Assembly: GCF_002964975.1 (NCBI RefSeq)
Contig: NZ_PSZM01000024.1
Location: 93,815 to 157,814 of the forward strand
DNA: 64,000 bases
Origin: Apibacter adventoris
Lineage (GTDB): Bacteria > Bacteroidota > Bacteroidia > Flavobacteriales > Weeksellaceae
Direction of reading: 5' to 3'
Shown here: positions 27,110 through 36,856 of the stretch, piece after piece
Layout: each line of letters begins with the position of its first letter
Numbering within the stretch: the stretch's first letter is position 1
The notes under the pieces: generated by a model
Database searches by the model: none
What the model saw: the letters and a program-made list of their open reading frames with translations, nothing else
Told to the model about the DNA's origin: nothing
Translations under genes and position numbers: made by a program

Positions 27110-27355
27110 TTATTCCAGCTTTATTAATATACAATTAGCTTCTTCTTTTCTTAACATAACCGCACTTTTTTCTTTGCCGTATTCTAAAAATAGCGGACCG
27201 TTCCAAGGAGCTTTTCTTTTAAGTCTCACAGATACTCCTGGAACAATTCCCATTTCCAAAATTTTATTTGGTATAATATCTTCAGTGAAGCCAATTACTT
27301 TAGCTATTTGAGTGGGCTTCAACTCGGAAAGGGAAATTTTATTATCAGAAAGCAT
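27110..27355 (-). CDS. feoA: FeoA-domain protein
   Basis: An 81-residue SH3-like protein with the family pattern: KIIGF-type opening (AKVIGFTEDI), KILEMGIVPGVSVRLKRKAPW, and the closing L(R)KEEANCI. It is thought to support FeoB activity at the membrane. The gene is 9 bp before feoB. A -7 box TATATTTG is at 27404-27411 on the minus strand, 48 bp before the start. Confidence 0.92.
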   Translation of the reverse strand: MLSDNKISLSELKPTQIAKVIGFTEDIIPNKILEMGIVPGVSVRLKRKAPWNGPLFLEYGKEKSAVMLRKEEANCILIKLE

Positions 27356-27593
27356 AATTCAAATTAAAAATAAATGTACTATATATAATGTACTAATTGA
27401 TGGCAAATATATATAATTATTTGTATTTAATCTAAATTAAATATTCTAAAAAAAATAGATATTTTTAAAATGTAATTGATAGTATAAATCCATTATTAAT
27501 ATATATTATTTTAATTATAAAATAAGAGCAAAATATTAGTATGAATATTAAAAGATAGTCTTAGCTTTGTTTTCACACTCTAAGTTCAGATTT

Positions 27594-28835
27594 ATGAAAA
27601 AAAGATTATCTTTTTTACTATGTTTTATGATTACTTTTTACTTATTGCAAGCAGGAGGTTTTAGGGTTTCTTTACAAGGAATACGCCAAGCAGCCATGGC
27701 ACATACCAGTGCACATACAAGAGATGCTAGTGTTGTTTTTTTTAATCCTGCCGGAATGTCTTTTATTCCTTCTAAATTAAGCATTACAGGAGGAATGTTT
27801 GCTGTGATAACAAAAGCTGAATTTCAGAGTGTTAATAGTTTATATAAAGCAAAAACAGATAATCCGGTTAGCCCTCCCTTTAATTTTGCTGCGGCATATA
27901 AGGCTACAGATAATTTATCTGTAGGTTTAAGTGTATCTACCCCTTATGGCAGTAGTGTAGATTGGGGTAAAGATTGGATGGGTAAAAATTTAATTACAAA
28001 AATTAAATTAGAAGCATTTTTTATTCAACCAACAGTAGCGTATAAAATAACAGATTGGTTTAGTATTGGAGGAGGTTATATTTTCGCGACAGCATCAGCA
28101 AATTTAGAAAAGGCTATATCTAATATAAATGGAAGTATGAAATTAAAAGCCGGAGGTGCTCCCGGGTATGGGTATAATTTAGGTATGTATTTTAGACCTA
28201 CAAAAGAACTAGATGTAGGAATATCCTATAGGTCTGAAGTGAAAATAAAAGCTAGAAAAGGAAATGTTTATTTACATATCCCGTCTTCATTAATTGGAAC
28301 GGATAAGTTTGCAACTACTACAGATCGTTTTGATACAAATATACCTTTGGCATCAGAATTAACATTGGGATTAACTTATAAAATTTCTAAAAGTTGGTCA
28401 ATATCTTCAGATTGGAATTTTTCAGGATGGCATGAATATAAAGATTTAACATTTAAATTTTATCAAAATAAAATAGGGAATGACCCTCATAACCCCACTA
28501 TATCTTCATCTCCCAGAAAATTTAAAAACAGTAGTGCATACAGGATAGGTACAGAATATTCGCCTTCAGATAAACTTGCTTTTAGATTAGGGTATTATTA
28601 TGACGAATCGCCGGTAAAAGATGAATATTGGAACCCAGAAACACCCAGTACGGATAATCAAGCTATAACCGGAGGACTAGGTTATAAGTTGACAGATAAT
28701 TTATATATTGACTTGTCAGGAATTTATTTTGTTGGAGAATCTAGAAATATAGATAATGAAAATGCAGGATTCTATGGGCAGGTAAAATCAAGTAGCTACA
28801 TGGTTGGTTTAGGGTTATCATGGAATGCCTTTTAA
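27594..28835 (+). CDS. FadL/OmpP1/TodX-family outer-membrane transporter
   Basis: The mature part begins AGGFRVSLQGIRQAAMAHTSAH, followed by ASVVFFNPAGMSF, which is the FadL-family N-terminal hatch with the conserved NPAGM. Repeated amphipathic strands run to a C-terminal aromatic (SWNAF), typical of an outer-membrane barrel of about 14 strands. It should take up hydrophobic compounds such as fatty acids. The start is put at 27594, where a signal peptide begins; a longer frame from 27567 overlaps the -7 box TAGCTTTG (27562-27569). The next gene, a GDSL lipoprotein, starts 23 bp after its stop. Confidence 0.88.
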   Translation: MKKRLSFLLCFMITFYLLQAGGFRVSLQGIRQAAMAHTSAHTRDASVVFFNPAGMSFIPSKLSITGGMFAVITKAEFQSVNSLYKAKTDNPVSPPFNFAAAYKATDNLSVGLSVSTPYGSSVDWGKDWMGKNLITKIKLEAFFIQPTVAYKITDWFSIGGGYIFATASANLEKAISNINGSMKLKAGGAPGYGYNLGMYFRPTKELDVGISYRSEVKIKARKGNVYLHIPSSLIGTDKFATTTDRFDTNIPLASELTLGLTYKISKSWSISSDWNFSGWHEYKDLTFKFYQNKIGNDPHNPTISSSPRKFKNSSAYRIGTEYSPSDKLAFRLGYYYDESPVKDEYWNPETPSTDNQAITGGLGYKLTDNLYIDLSGIYFVGESRNIDNENAGFYGQVKSSSYMVGLGLSWNAF

Positions 28836-28858
28836 AATTTATACTATTTAAAGAAACA

Positions 28859-30370
28859 ATGAAAAAAATTATATACCCCTTTTTATTTAGTTTTTTAACT
28901 ATTATTTTCTCTTGTAACAATGATTTTGATGGAGAAGGAAATGTTTCAGATATTGAAGTGAACTCTGGAGAAGCAAATTTTTCTAGATATATAGCTTTAG
29001 GGGGATCATTAACATCAGGTTTTAAAGATGGAGCTTTATATATTGAAGGACAAAAACAATCTTATCCTGCTATTATAGCAGAACAAATGAAAAGAGTCGG
29101 AGGAGGGATGTTTAAAATACCCTATATGGAAGATGAATTAGGCGGAATTCCTTTTTTAGGAATTTCTAATAAATTATCTTTAGAAATTGTAAATGGAGGT
29201 CTTTCTCCGACTGTAGCACAAGGTAAGGGAATAACCACATTAACGAATATTTATTCACAAGGTCCTTATCAAAATATGGGGGTACCTGGAGCTAAATCAT
29301 ATCATTTAATATCATTAGGATATGGTGATCCTACAAATCTACCATTAGGTGCAGCAAACCCCTATTTTATAAGATTTGCATCATCACCTAATACCTCAAT
29401 ACTAGAAGATGCTATGAAGCAAGATCCAACTTTTTTCTCTTTATGGATAGGGTATAATGATATATTGGGTTACGCTATGTCCGGAGGAGATGGGAGTAAT
29501 ACCCTCACTTCAGTCTCAACATTTCAAACTACATATAATACTTTATTAAGTAAATTAGTTTCTAAAGGAGCTAAAGGAATAGTGGCAAGTATACCCAATG
29601 TAACAGCAAGCCCTTTTTTTACCACTGTTCCATATAATCCATTAACCCCTCAAAATTTAACAAAAACCAACCCTAATCAGATTAAGGAGTTGAATAATGC
29701 TTTTGAATCTTTAAATAATGTTTTTGATTTTTTACAACATCCGGAAAGAAAAATAAAGTATTCCTCTACGCAAGCTAATCCATTATTGATAAAAGATAAA
29801 GATTTAGTAGATTTAAAATCTCAAATTAAAATGGTTTTAATTTCTAAAGGTGTTTCTACAAATCAGGCCGAATTGATGGGTACTTTATATGGACAATCTA
29901 GACAGGCAACTGGTGAAGATTTTATTGCTTTAACAGCATTAAGAAGTATTGCTCAAATCAATTCAAAAGCTATCTCTGAAGGAATTCCTTCTAGTTTAGC
30001 GGTAAATGGAGTAACTTATCCATTAATAGATTCATGGGTTCTTACAGCGAAAGAAAGAGAGAAAACAAATTTAGCAACAATGCAATTTAATAACATAATA
30101 AAAAATCTCTCAGATCAATATAACTTAGCTTTTTTTGATGCTAATGCCTTAATTAATGATTTTAATAAAAATTCTGGTCTAAATTTTAATGGGGTAAATT
30201 ATACTAGCCAATTTATTACAGGTGGGGCTTTTTCTTTAGATGGAATTTATTTTACAAGTAGAGGATACGCTATAATTGCAAATGGATTTATAAAAGCTAT
30301 TAATAAAAAATATAAATCAAATTTACCCTATGTAGATCCTAATGCATACCAAGGAATAAAATATCCTTGA
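28859..30370 (+). CDS. SGNH/GDSL-type hydrolase lipoprotein
   Basis: 503 residues. The signal peptide ends with the lipobox IIFSC (Cys18), followed by an acidic stretch NNDFDGEG, reminiscent of surface-export signals in Flavobacteriia. The GDSL block appears as ALGGSLTSG with the likely nucleophile serine, the Gly block in the MGVPGAKSYH region, and the Asn block as WIGYNDIL; a catalytic Asp-x-x-(His) may be IYFTSRGYA-like near the end with DGIYFTS. It probably cleaves esters of lipids outside the cell. The start at 28859 is chosen because the longer frame overlaps the FadL gene and lacks a signal. Co-transcription with the FadL-like porin suggests joint lipid hydrolysis and uptake. Confidence 0.8.
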   Translation: MKKIIYPFLFSFLTIIFSCNNDFDGEGNVSDIEVNSGEANFSRYIALGGSLTSGFKDGALYIEGQKQSYPAIIAEQMKRVGGGMFKIPYMEDELGGIPFLGISNKLSLEIVNGGLSPTVAQGKGITTLTNIYSQGPYQNMGVPGAKSYHLISLGYGDPTNLPLGAANPYFIRFASSPNTSILEDAMKQDPTFFSLWIGYNDILGYAMSGGDGSNTLTSVSTFQTTYNTLLSKLVSKGAKGIVASIPNVTASPFFTTVPYNPLTPQNLTKTNPNQIKELNNAFESLNNVFDFLQHPERKIKYSSTQANPLLIKDKDLVDLKSQIKMVLISKGVSTNQAELMGTLYGQSRQATGEDFIALTALRSIAQINSKAISEGIPSSLAVNGVTYPLIDSWVLTAKEREKTNLATMQFNNIIKNLSDQYNLAFFDANALINDFNKNSGLNFNGVNYTSQFITGGAFSLDGIYFTSRGYAIIANGFIKAINKKYKSNLPYVDPNAYQGIKYP

Positions 30371-30490
30371 TAACCTAATTAATGAATTAAAAATAGGCGA
30401 AATGTTACTCATTTTTTTATATATTACTTAAAAATAATAAATTTGTAACATCGTAAAATTTTATGGAACTATATAAATAAACTATAATAA

Positions 30491-31426
30491 ATGAATCAGC
30501 CAGTTCATATTTTTGCAACAAGAGAAAATATTTCATTAGCAGAAACTATTTCTCAGTGTTATGGGATGCCTTTAGGGAAACTTAGTTTTTTGGATTTTAG
30601 CGATGGGGAATATCAACCTTGTTTAGAAGAATCAGTAAGAGGTTCTAGAGTTTTTGTAATAGGATCGACCTTTCCTCCGGCTGATAATTTAATGGAATTG
30701 CTTCTTATTATAGATGCTGCAAAAAGAGCTTCAGCAGAGAAGATTACAGCAGTAATTCCTTATTTTGGTTTAGCTCGACAAGATCGGAAAGACAAGCCTA
30801 GAGTTCCTATAGGAGCAAAATTAGTAGCAAATCTTTTAACAGCAGCCGGAGCAACGCGTGTAATGACTATGGATTTACATGCAGATCAAATTCAAGGTTT
30901 TTTTGAAATTCCGGTAGACCATTTGTTTGCATCTACAATTTTCATCAGCTATGTTAAATCCTTAAATTTAGAAAATCTTACAATAGCTTCACCGGACATG
31001 GGAGGAGCTAAACGGGCAAGAAGTTATGCCAGTTATTTAAATGCAGAGGTAGTAATTTGTTATAAAGAAAGGAAAAAAGCTAATAATGTAGATTTCATGA
31101 CCTTAATCGGTGATGTTAAAGGAAGAAATGTTATTTTAGTAGATGATATGATTGATACGGCTGGAACATTAACTCGTGCTGCTGATTTAATTATGGATGC
31201 CGGAGCATTAAGTGTTAGAGCTATGGCTACTCATCCTATATTTTCTGGGGGTGCTTTTGATAGAATTAATCAATCTAAATTACAGGAAGTAATTGTTACC
31301 GATTCAATTCCGTTGAAAAATACTTCCATAAGTAAAATAAAAGTATTATCTTGCGCCCCTCTATTTGGTGAGGTGATGAACTTAGTTCATAATAGAGAAT
31401 CCATTAGTACAAAATTTATCATGTAA
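30491..31426 (+). CDS. prs: Ribose-phosphate pyrophosphokinase (PRPP synthase)
   Basis: 311 residues. It makes PRPP from ribose-5-phosphate and ATP for nucleotide, His and Trp synthesis. All class I motifs are present: FSDGEYQ near residue 37, the flexible loop [30 protein letters not shown], and the PRPP-binding [15 protein letters not shown]25 follows 10 bp later, a usual pairing across bacteria. Confidence 0.97.
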   Translation: MNQPVHIFATRENISLAETISQCYGMPLGKLSFLDFSDGEYQPCLEESVRGSRVFVIGSTFPPADNLMELLLIIDAAKRASAEKITAVIPYFGLARQDRKDKPRVPIGAKLVANLLTAAGATRVMTMDLHADQIQGFFEIPVDHLFASTIFISYVKSLNLENLTIASPDMGGAKRARSYASYLNAEVVICYKERKKANNVDFMTLIGDVKGRNVILVDDMIDTAGTLTRAADLIMDAGALSVRAMATHPIFSGGAFDRINQSKLQEVIVTDSIPLKNTSISKIKVLSCAPLFGEVMNLVHNRESISTKFIM

Positions 31427-31436
31427 ATATAATTTT

Positions 31437-32036
31437 ATGAAATCAATTACAATTCAAGGAGAAAAAAGAGAAAGCGTAGGTAAAAATTCATCTAAAGCCT
31501 TACGTAATGCTGAAAAAGTTCCTTGTGTTGTTTATGGGGAAAAAGAAGTATTACACTTTTCTACAAACGAAAAAAGTTTTAAGAATTTAGTTTATACTCC
31601 CGAAGCACACACAGTTACTTTAGAAGTAGAGGGTAAAAAAATAGAGGCTATTTTACAAGATGTTCAGTTCCATCCTGTAACTGATAAAATTATCCATGCA
31701 GATTTTTACGAATTAAACCCTAAAAAATTAGTAACTATGGAAGTTCCTGTAATTATTACGGGAAGATCTAAAGGGGTAGTTAGAGGAGGAGCACTTCGTG
31801 TTAACTTAAGAAAGTTAAAAGTTAAATCTTTACCGGCAAACTTACCGGATGAGGTAGTAATAGATGTTACTGACTTAGATGTTGGAGATAAGTTTGAAGT
31901 CTCTAAAATAGAAGCTGAAAAATTTCAAATTTTACATCCGTCTAATACGGTTATTGCAGCTGTTAAAACATCGCGTAATGTTAAAGGTGATGCAGATACA
32001 GCAGAAGATAGTACTGAAGCTGATTCAGCAAAATAA
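31437..32036 (+). CDS. rplY: 50S ribosomal protein L25 (Ctc-type, two-domain)
   Basis: 199 residues: an N-terminal 5S-rRNA-binding domain ([27 protein letters not shown]) and the C-terminal TL5/CTC beta domain, ending in an acidic low-complexity tail. It binds 5S rRNA in the large subunit. The gene follows prs and ends before a strong terminator. Confidence 0.95.
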   Translation: MKSITIQGEKRESVGKNSSKALRNAEKVPCVVYGEKEVLHFSTNEKSFKNLVYTPEAHTVTLEVEGKKIEAILQDVQFHPVTDKIIHADFYELNPKKLVTMEVPVIITGRSKGVVRGGALRVNLRKLKVKSLPANLPDEVVIDVTDLDVGDKFEVSKIEAEKFQILHPSNTVIAAVKTSRNVKGDADTAEDSTEADSAK

Positions 32037-32058
32037 GAAAGAAGTTTTCAAAAATAAA

Positions 32059-32086
32059 AAAACTGCAATTTTTTGCAGTTTTTTTG
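32059..32086 (+). terminator. Intrinsic terminator of prs-rplY
   Basis: AACTGCAA (32061-32068) pairs with TTGCAGTT (32073-32080) around TTTT; a T-run follows. Confidence 0.9.
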
Positions 32087-32275
32087 TTTTCTTAATTTAT
32101 ATTTATAAAACTTTTAGATATAGAACTCAGTATATATTTACTGTTGAAATATTTAATTATCCAGTAAGGTTTCAAATGTAACATTTTGTTTGAAAATTCT
32201 TTTTTTAATTATATCTATAACTTGCTTCTGAAATCTTAAATTAATATTTCAAAAAGTAATTTCAATAAAAAATAG

Positions 32276-33298
32276 TTATTTTACCTTTTTATTTTTAGCT
32301 AGCATAAACACAGAAATCAATCCCATAATAATCATAATTATTAATTGTAAACTATGAGATAATATGGCATAAGAGTACCCAATATCTTTACCTAATTTAG
32401 CAGATTGATTCATACTTAAAAAAAGAGCTGAAAATCCTATCATCATAGCTCCATGATAAGCACCTATTCCTCCGGAAGCAGGAACTAGCATACCTAAAGT
32501 TCCAACAGCTAAAAGGAAAAAACCGGTTTTAATGGGTATAAAAGAAGTTTCTGGAAGAGCAAATACAACCATATAGGCAGCAAAAAAATAACATATCCAT
32601 ATACCAAAAGAAAGTAAGAAAAATTTGACTCTTTGCTTTAGTTTAAACACAGAAATTAATCCGGTAACTATACCATTCAAAAGATTTATTAATTTTTTTG
32701 TAAAAGATAATTTTAAAATTCTTTTTCTAAATATAAGGAAAGAAATACCTAAAAAAATGCAGATACCTAGAAAAATATAATATATCGTATAACTTTTTTC
32801 GATGTTTGATGTATCAGAGTTATTTCCAAGTAAATCAAAAAAGGAAAGAAGGGAACTATAATTAAATATGAGTGCTAAAAGTAAAAATAAAATCATAAAA
32901 CAAAAATCAATGATTCTTTCAGTAACGATAGTTCCAAAAGAGTTTGAAAAAGGAACATCCTCAACAGTTTGTAAAGCTGTAGCTCTTCCTATTTCTCCCA
33001 TTCTGGGTATGCCTAAGTTTAAAAAATAACCAAAAGATAAAGCCCATAAAGAATTAGAATTGCTTATTTTATATCCCATAGGTTCTAATAATAAATTCCA
33101 TCTTATAGCTCTAATCCAATATGCCCCTAAACCAAAAATAGCAGCAATACCTACCCATAAGTAATTTGCACGTTTTACTACAGAGACTGTTTTTTGTATG
33201 AAATCACCACCAAGGCTTCGCGAAACTAAATACATCAAAGTACCCGCTATAAATAAAGATATGACAATAGTGATAAAATTTTTTAATTTTTTACTCAT
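32276..33298 (-). CDS. Flippase-like / LPG-synthase-type membrane protein
   Basis: 340 residues with about eight or nine transmembrane helices. The pattern fits the lysylphosphatidylglycerol synthase TM region family (UPF0104, flippase-like): YWIRAIRWNLLLEPMG after the second helix, LGIPRMGEIGRATALQ, then VTERIIDF, and the glycine-rich PASGGIGAYHG near the C-terminus. The LPG synthetase domain itself is missing, so it is not MprF. It probably handles a lipid or lipid-linked precursor. The gene stands alone between long AT-rich gaps. Confidence 0.8.
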   Translation of the reverse strand: MSKKLKNFITIVISLFIAGTLMYLVSRSLGGDFIQKTVSVVKRANYLWVGIAAIFGLGAYWIRAIRWNLLLEPMGYKISNSNSLWALSFGYFLNLGIPRMGEIGRATALQTVEDVPFSNSFGTIVTERIIDFCFMILFLLLALIFNYSSLLSFFDLLGNNSDTSNIEKSYTIYYIFLGICIFLGISFLIFRKRILKLSFTKKLINLLNGIVTGLISVFKLKQRVKFFLLSFGIWICYFFAAYMVVFALPETSFIPIKTGFFLLAVGTLGMLVPASGGIGAYHGAMMIGFSALFLSMNQSAKLGKDIGYSYAILSHSLQLIIMIIMGLISVFMLAKNKKVK

Positions 33299-33540
33299 AA
33301 ATAAAAGAAATTCGTTTAATATTTAATTGATAAATAATGATTTAAAAAGATAAAAAATAGCAAGCTAAAATATAATCTTAGTTTATACTTTTAAAATTAA
33401 CATTATATCTTTTCTAATTTTCTGTAATAATAGCGTTCAATTTTACTTTAATAAATTTACATTTTAATAGTAATTTTTTTATAATTAGCGATTTTTGGGT
33501 TATATGTTTATAATGATTAATAATAGTTAAATATTTTATT

Positions 33541-34386
33541 TTACAGTATTCTAAGATTATCTATTAGTCGGACATCTCCGGCATAAGCTGCAATAAATGC
33601 ACGGTAATGTGTACCTTGTAAAAATTCCTCAGGTGTCAGTAAAGATTCTTCATCAGCTATATTAAAATATTCTAGTTTCAGATCTGAATTATTAAATAAT
33701 TTTTTAATAATTTGAGTTATTTCCTTTGGATTATTATGACATTTAACTAACTCTTTAGCTTGTATTAATGACTTATAAAGTATTGTTGATTTATTAATAT
33801 AATCCTGAGACAATCTGATATTTCTAGAACTCATAGCCAAACCATTTTCTTCTCTTTTTATGGGAATTCCTATAATGTTAATTGGTAAATTTAGATCTTT
33901 AACCATTTGTTTAATTACTTGTAATTGTTGAAAATCCTTTTCTCCAAAATATGCATTGGTGGGTTGAGTTTGTAAAAATAATCTTTTTACCACAGTAGCA
34001 ACCCCTTCAAAATGTCCAGGCCTAGAAGCTCCTTCCATAACAGAATTTAGCCCTTTTAAATCAATCGGATCAATTTCAGTACCTTTAGGATAAATATCTT
34101 CTATTTTAGGCAGATAGACAGCATCACACCCCACAGCATTTAACTTCTCTATATCAGAATCTTCAGTTCTAGGGTATTTTTCCAAATCCATTAAGTTATT
34201 AAATTGAGTAGGATTAACAAAAATGCTGCATATAGTATATTGGTTATCTTCTATTGATTTTTTTATTAAGGAAAGATGGCCAGAATGCAAGGCTCCCATT
34301 GTAGGTACAAAGCCTATGGTAAGCCCTTTATATTTAAGAGATTGAATAAAATCTGTTACCTCTTGTTTATTTTTTAATACCAGCAT
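33541..34386 (-). CDS. panC: Pantothenate synthetase
   Basis: 281 residues from the start chosen. It joins pantoate and beta-alanine using ATP to make pantothenate for CoA. The nucleotidyl-transferase HIGH-like motif is in FVPTMGALHSGHLSLI (His34, His37), then SIFVNPTQF, PTNAYFGEKDFQQL and the KMSKS-like AMSSRN. The frame extends 20 codons further to 34446, but a -7 box TACTTTTG at 34428-34435 lies within that extension, so Met at 34386 is preferred. It is divergent from the glycogen-synthase-like gene, a pairing common in Bacteroidota. Confidence 0.94.
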   Translation of the reverse strand: MLVLKNKQEVTDFIQSLKYKGLTIGFVPTMGALHSGHLSLIKKSIEDNQYTICSIFVNPTQFNNLMDLEKYPRTEDSDIEKLNAVGCDAVYLPKIEDIYPKGTEIDPIDLKGLNSVMEGASRPGHFEGVATVVKRLFLQTQPTNAYFGEKDFQQLQVIKQMVKDLNLPINIIGIPIKREENGLAMSSRNIRLSQDYINKSTILYKSLIQAKELVKCHNNPKEITQIIKKLFNNSDLKLEYFNIADEESLLTPEEFLQGTHYRAFIAAYAGDVRLIDNLRIL

Positions 34387-34427
34387 AACTATGGTAAATT
34401 TAATTATCAATATATTTGAAAACGACG

Positions 34428-34464
34428 CAAAAGTACTACATTTCATTAATTTTTTGTAACTTTG
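34428..34464. promoter_or_regulatory. Two -7 boxes in the panC / starch-synthase-like divergent promoter
   Basis: Minus strand TACTTTTG (34428-34435) lies 41 bp before panC. Plus strand TAACTTTG (34457-34464) lies 28 bp before the gene at 34493. Neither has a strong -33 TTTG. Confidence 0.5.
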
Positions 34465-34492
34465 AGAATTAAAAATCAGTCTACAGTTTATA

Positions 34493-35302
34493 ATGAGTTC
34501 AAAAAGAATACTTCATGTAACTTCTGAGTTAGTTCCCTATTTTAATGAAAATCCTATTTCATCAGGAGTTTACAATTTAGCCAAACAAATGTTTGCACAA
34601 GGAAACGATGTAAGAATTTTTATGCCAAGGTTTGGAATGATCAATGAGAGACGATTTCAGCTTCATGAAGTAATTAGATTGTCTGGAATGAATTTGATCA
34701 TTAATGATTTAGATCAACCTTTAGTAATTAAAGTTGCTTCTTTACCTGGAGAAAGGATGCAAGTTTATTTTATAGAAAATCAAGAATACTTTAAAAGAAA
34801 AGCAATATATCATGATAATTCTAATCAATGGTTTGAAGATAATGATGAAAGATCTGTTTTCTTTACCAAAGGAGTATTAGAAACTATAAAAAAATTAAAC
34901 TGGGTGCCCGATATTATACATATTCATGGTTGGATGGCCAGTTTTTTACCCATTTATTTAAGAACTATTTATGCAAACGATGCTTTCTTTAATGATATAA
35001 AGATTATAACATCTGTATATAATCATGGTGATGGGGGATTATTTAGTGAAAATCTAAAAGATATTTTAGAGTTTGATAATATAGATACTAGTAAATTACA
35101 ATTTTTAACAGATAACTCGTATACAAGTATTATTAAACAGGCTATGAATGATTCAGATTCAATTGTTAAAGGGGAAGAAGTTTTATTAGACGAATTAGAA
35201 GATTTATTTAATAAATTAGATACTCCAAAATTTGGCTTTGTACAAGATGAAAATGTAGAAAATATCTATCAAGATACAAATGAAATAAATATTCAAGAGT
35301 AA
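34493..35302 (+). CDS. Starch/glycogen-synthase-like protein (GT5 N-terminal domain only)
   Basis: 269 residues corresponding to the GT5 N-terminal catalytic half: RILHVTSELVPYFNENPISSGVYNLAKQM, VRIFMPRFGMINER, and DIIHIHGWMASFLPIYLR. A full glycogen synthase has about 470 residues with a second nucleotide-binding half, which is absent. The canonical KVGGL loop is replaced by PISSGV, so ADP-glucose-dependent synthesis is doubtful. Stand-alone forms of this size next to panC are common in Flavobacteriia and are usually labelled glycogen/starch synthase. The real role is unclear. The DUF4270 gene follows after 8 bp. Confidence 0.75.
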   Translation: MSSKRILHVTSELVPYFNENPISSGVYNLAKQMFAQGNDVRIFMPRFGMINERRFQLHEVIRLSGMNLIINDLDQPLVIKVASLPGERMQVYFIENQEYFKRKAIYHDNSNQWFEDNDERSVFFTKGVLETIKKLNWVPDIIHIHGWMASFLPIYLRTIYANDAFFNDIKIITSVYNHGDGGLFSENLKDILEFDNIDTSKLQFLTDNSYTSIIKQAMNDSDSIVKGEEVLLDELEDLFNKLDTPKFGFVQDENVENIYQDTNEINIQE

Positions 35303-35310
35303 AGGAATAT

Positions 35311-36819
35311 ATGAAAATATTGAAATTTAATCTTAAGTTATTGGTATTGTGTTTTATATCAATAACTTTTTTGTTAAGTTGTGAAAATGATACTACAGAT
35401 ATTGGAGCTAATCTCATTCCGGATAAATCTGCAGGAAATATTGCTTATGTTGATTTAGTTGCTTATAATGTTTCAAATAACGATACCATTAGAGCCGATT
35501 ATAAAACTCTTACCAAAGGTTTAATTGGTGTTTATGAAGATAATATTTTTGGCAAATCGAAAGCTTCATTCAGTACTCAGTTAAGATTAAGTACTTCCGA
35601 TGAAATTAAAGGTTCTATGCAAATAGTAGATTCTGTGGTATTATCTCTATTTCCTGAATATAACAGTTCTCAGTCAAAAGTAAAACAAATTACACTAAAT
35701 CCGGGTACTACAAGTGGTATTGATACTATAAAATATATAACTCGATATCCTATAACTTCATTTTTAGGAAAAACTGGATCCACAATGCAACTGTCAGTAA
35801 ACAAAATTAATACTTTTTTAGAATCAATAGAGTCTAAATTTTATTCAAATAAAACTGTAACTGTAGGAGAACTTTTAGGTACTAAAACTATAGGGGATTC
35901 AGTAATAAGCACATCTATAAGAACCAGTAATGGAAGTACGATTTTGGAAGCAACAACTCCTGGTTATTATATAAAATTAGACCCTACTTATTTTAAACAA
36001 AATTTTTTCGATAAAAAAGGGAGTGTCAATATTGCGGATAATTCTCATTTCATTCAATACTTTCAAGGAATAAGAATTTCACCTATTAATGAATATTCTC
36101 AATTTATGTTTAATTTTCCTGTTAATAAAATAAAATTAATAGCATATTACAGATATAAAGTTAATTCATCAGATTCAAAATATACTAATGCTTCTTATTC
36201 CTTCACTATGGGAGGTAATTATAATACATCTTTAGGGGAATATAACTTTTATAAAAGAGCTACTGCGAGTAATGAATTTTTACATAATAGAGATAACCCA
36301 GATAAAATATCAGGAGAATCTAAATTATTTCTACAAGGAATGGGAGGTCCATCTATTCATATAAAATTAAATGATTCCCAGTTGTTAGCCGTAAAAGATT
36401 CAGTACAAAATAAAGGTTGGGCTATTATGGGAGCTAAATTAAAATTCTATATGACAGAAAATTTTGCTTCTAAGCCAAATTATATTTATGCATATAATGT
36501 TACTCAAAAGAAATTTTTGCCCGATCTGACTAATGGTTATGGAAGTTCATATATCCTTAATCCAATTTATGATATTATTGGGAATCCAGGATATTATACT
36601 TTAAATATAACAAAACAAATAAAAGATATAATAGAAAAAAATCTTCCTAATGATGAAATTTTAGTAGAAATGGGAGATTTTTTAAAAAATAGTTCAAATG
36701 CATATTTAGGATATACCAAAACAACACGGGCCTATGAACCATTCAGGTTAGTTTTCTATGGTAATAAAACAGCAGGAGACAAACAATTAAGGTTAGAAAT
36801 AGCCTATACAAAAAATTAA
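35311..36819 (+). CDS. DUF4270 lipoprotein
   Basis: 502 residues with a lipobox (FLLSC, Cys24) and then ENDTTDIGANLIPD, the characteristic DUF4270 N-terminus. The body is beta-rich and repetitive, without catalytic motifs. The protein is most likely on the outer membrane; its job is unknown. It lies 8 bp after the GT5-like gene and 37 bp before glmS, an order that often recurs in Flavobacteriia. Confidence 0.85.
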   Translation: MKILKFNLKLLVLCFISITFLLSCENDTTDIGANLIPDKSAGNIAYVDLVAYNVSNNDTIRADYKTLTKGLIGVYEDNIFGKSKASFSTQLRLSTSDEIKGSMQIVDSVVLSLFPEYNSSQSKVKQITLNPGTTSGIDTIKYITRYPITSFLGKTGSTMQLSVNKINTFLESIESKFYSNKTVTVGELLGTKTIGDSVISTSIRTSNGSTILEATTPGYYIKLDPTYFKQNFFDKKGSVNIADNSHFIQYFQGIRISPINEYSQFMFNFPVNKIKLIAYYRYKVNSSDSKYTNASYSFTMGGNYNTSLGEYNFYKRATASNEFLHNRDNPDKISGESKLFLQGMGGPSIHIKLNDSQLLAVKDSVQNKGWAIMGAKLKFYMTENFASKPNYIYAYNVTQKKFLPDLTNGYGSSYILNPIYDIIGNPGYYTLNITKQIKDIIEKNLPNDEILVEMGDFLKNSSNAYLGYTKTTRAYEPFRLVFYGNKTAGDKQLRLEIAYTKN

Positions 36820-36856
36820 ATTGTAAAAATTAAACAGTAATTAAATTTTATTTTTT

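Noticed and set aside
34493..35302. Complete glycogen synthase
   Set aside because: Only the N-terminal GT5 half is encoded and the KVGGL loop is altered; the next gene is DUF4270, so no second half is present.
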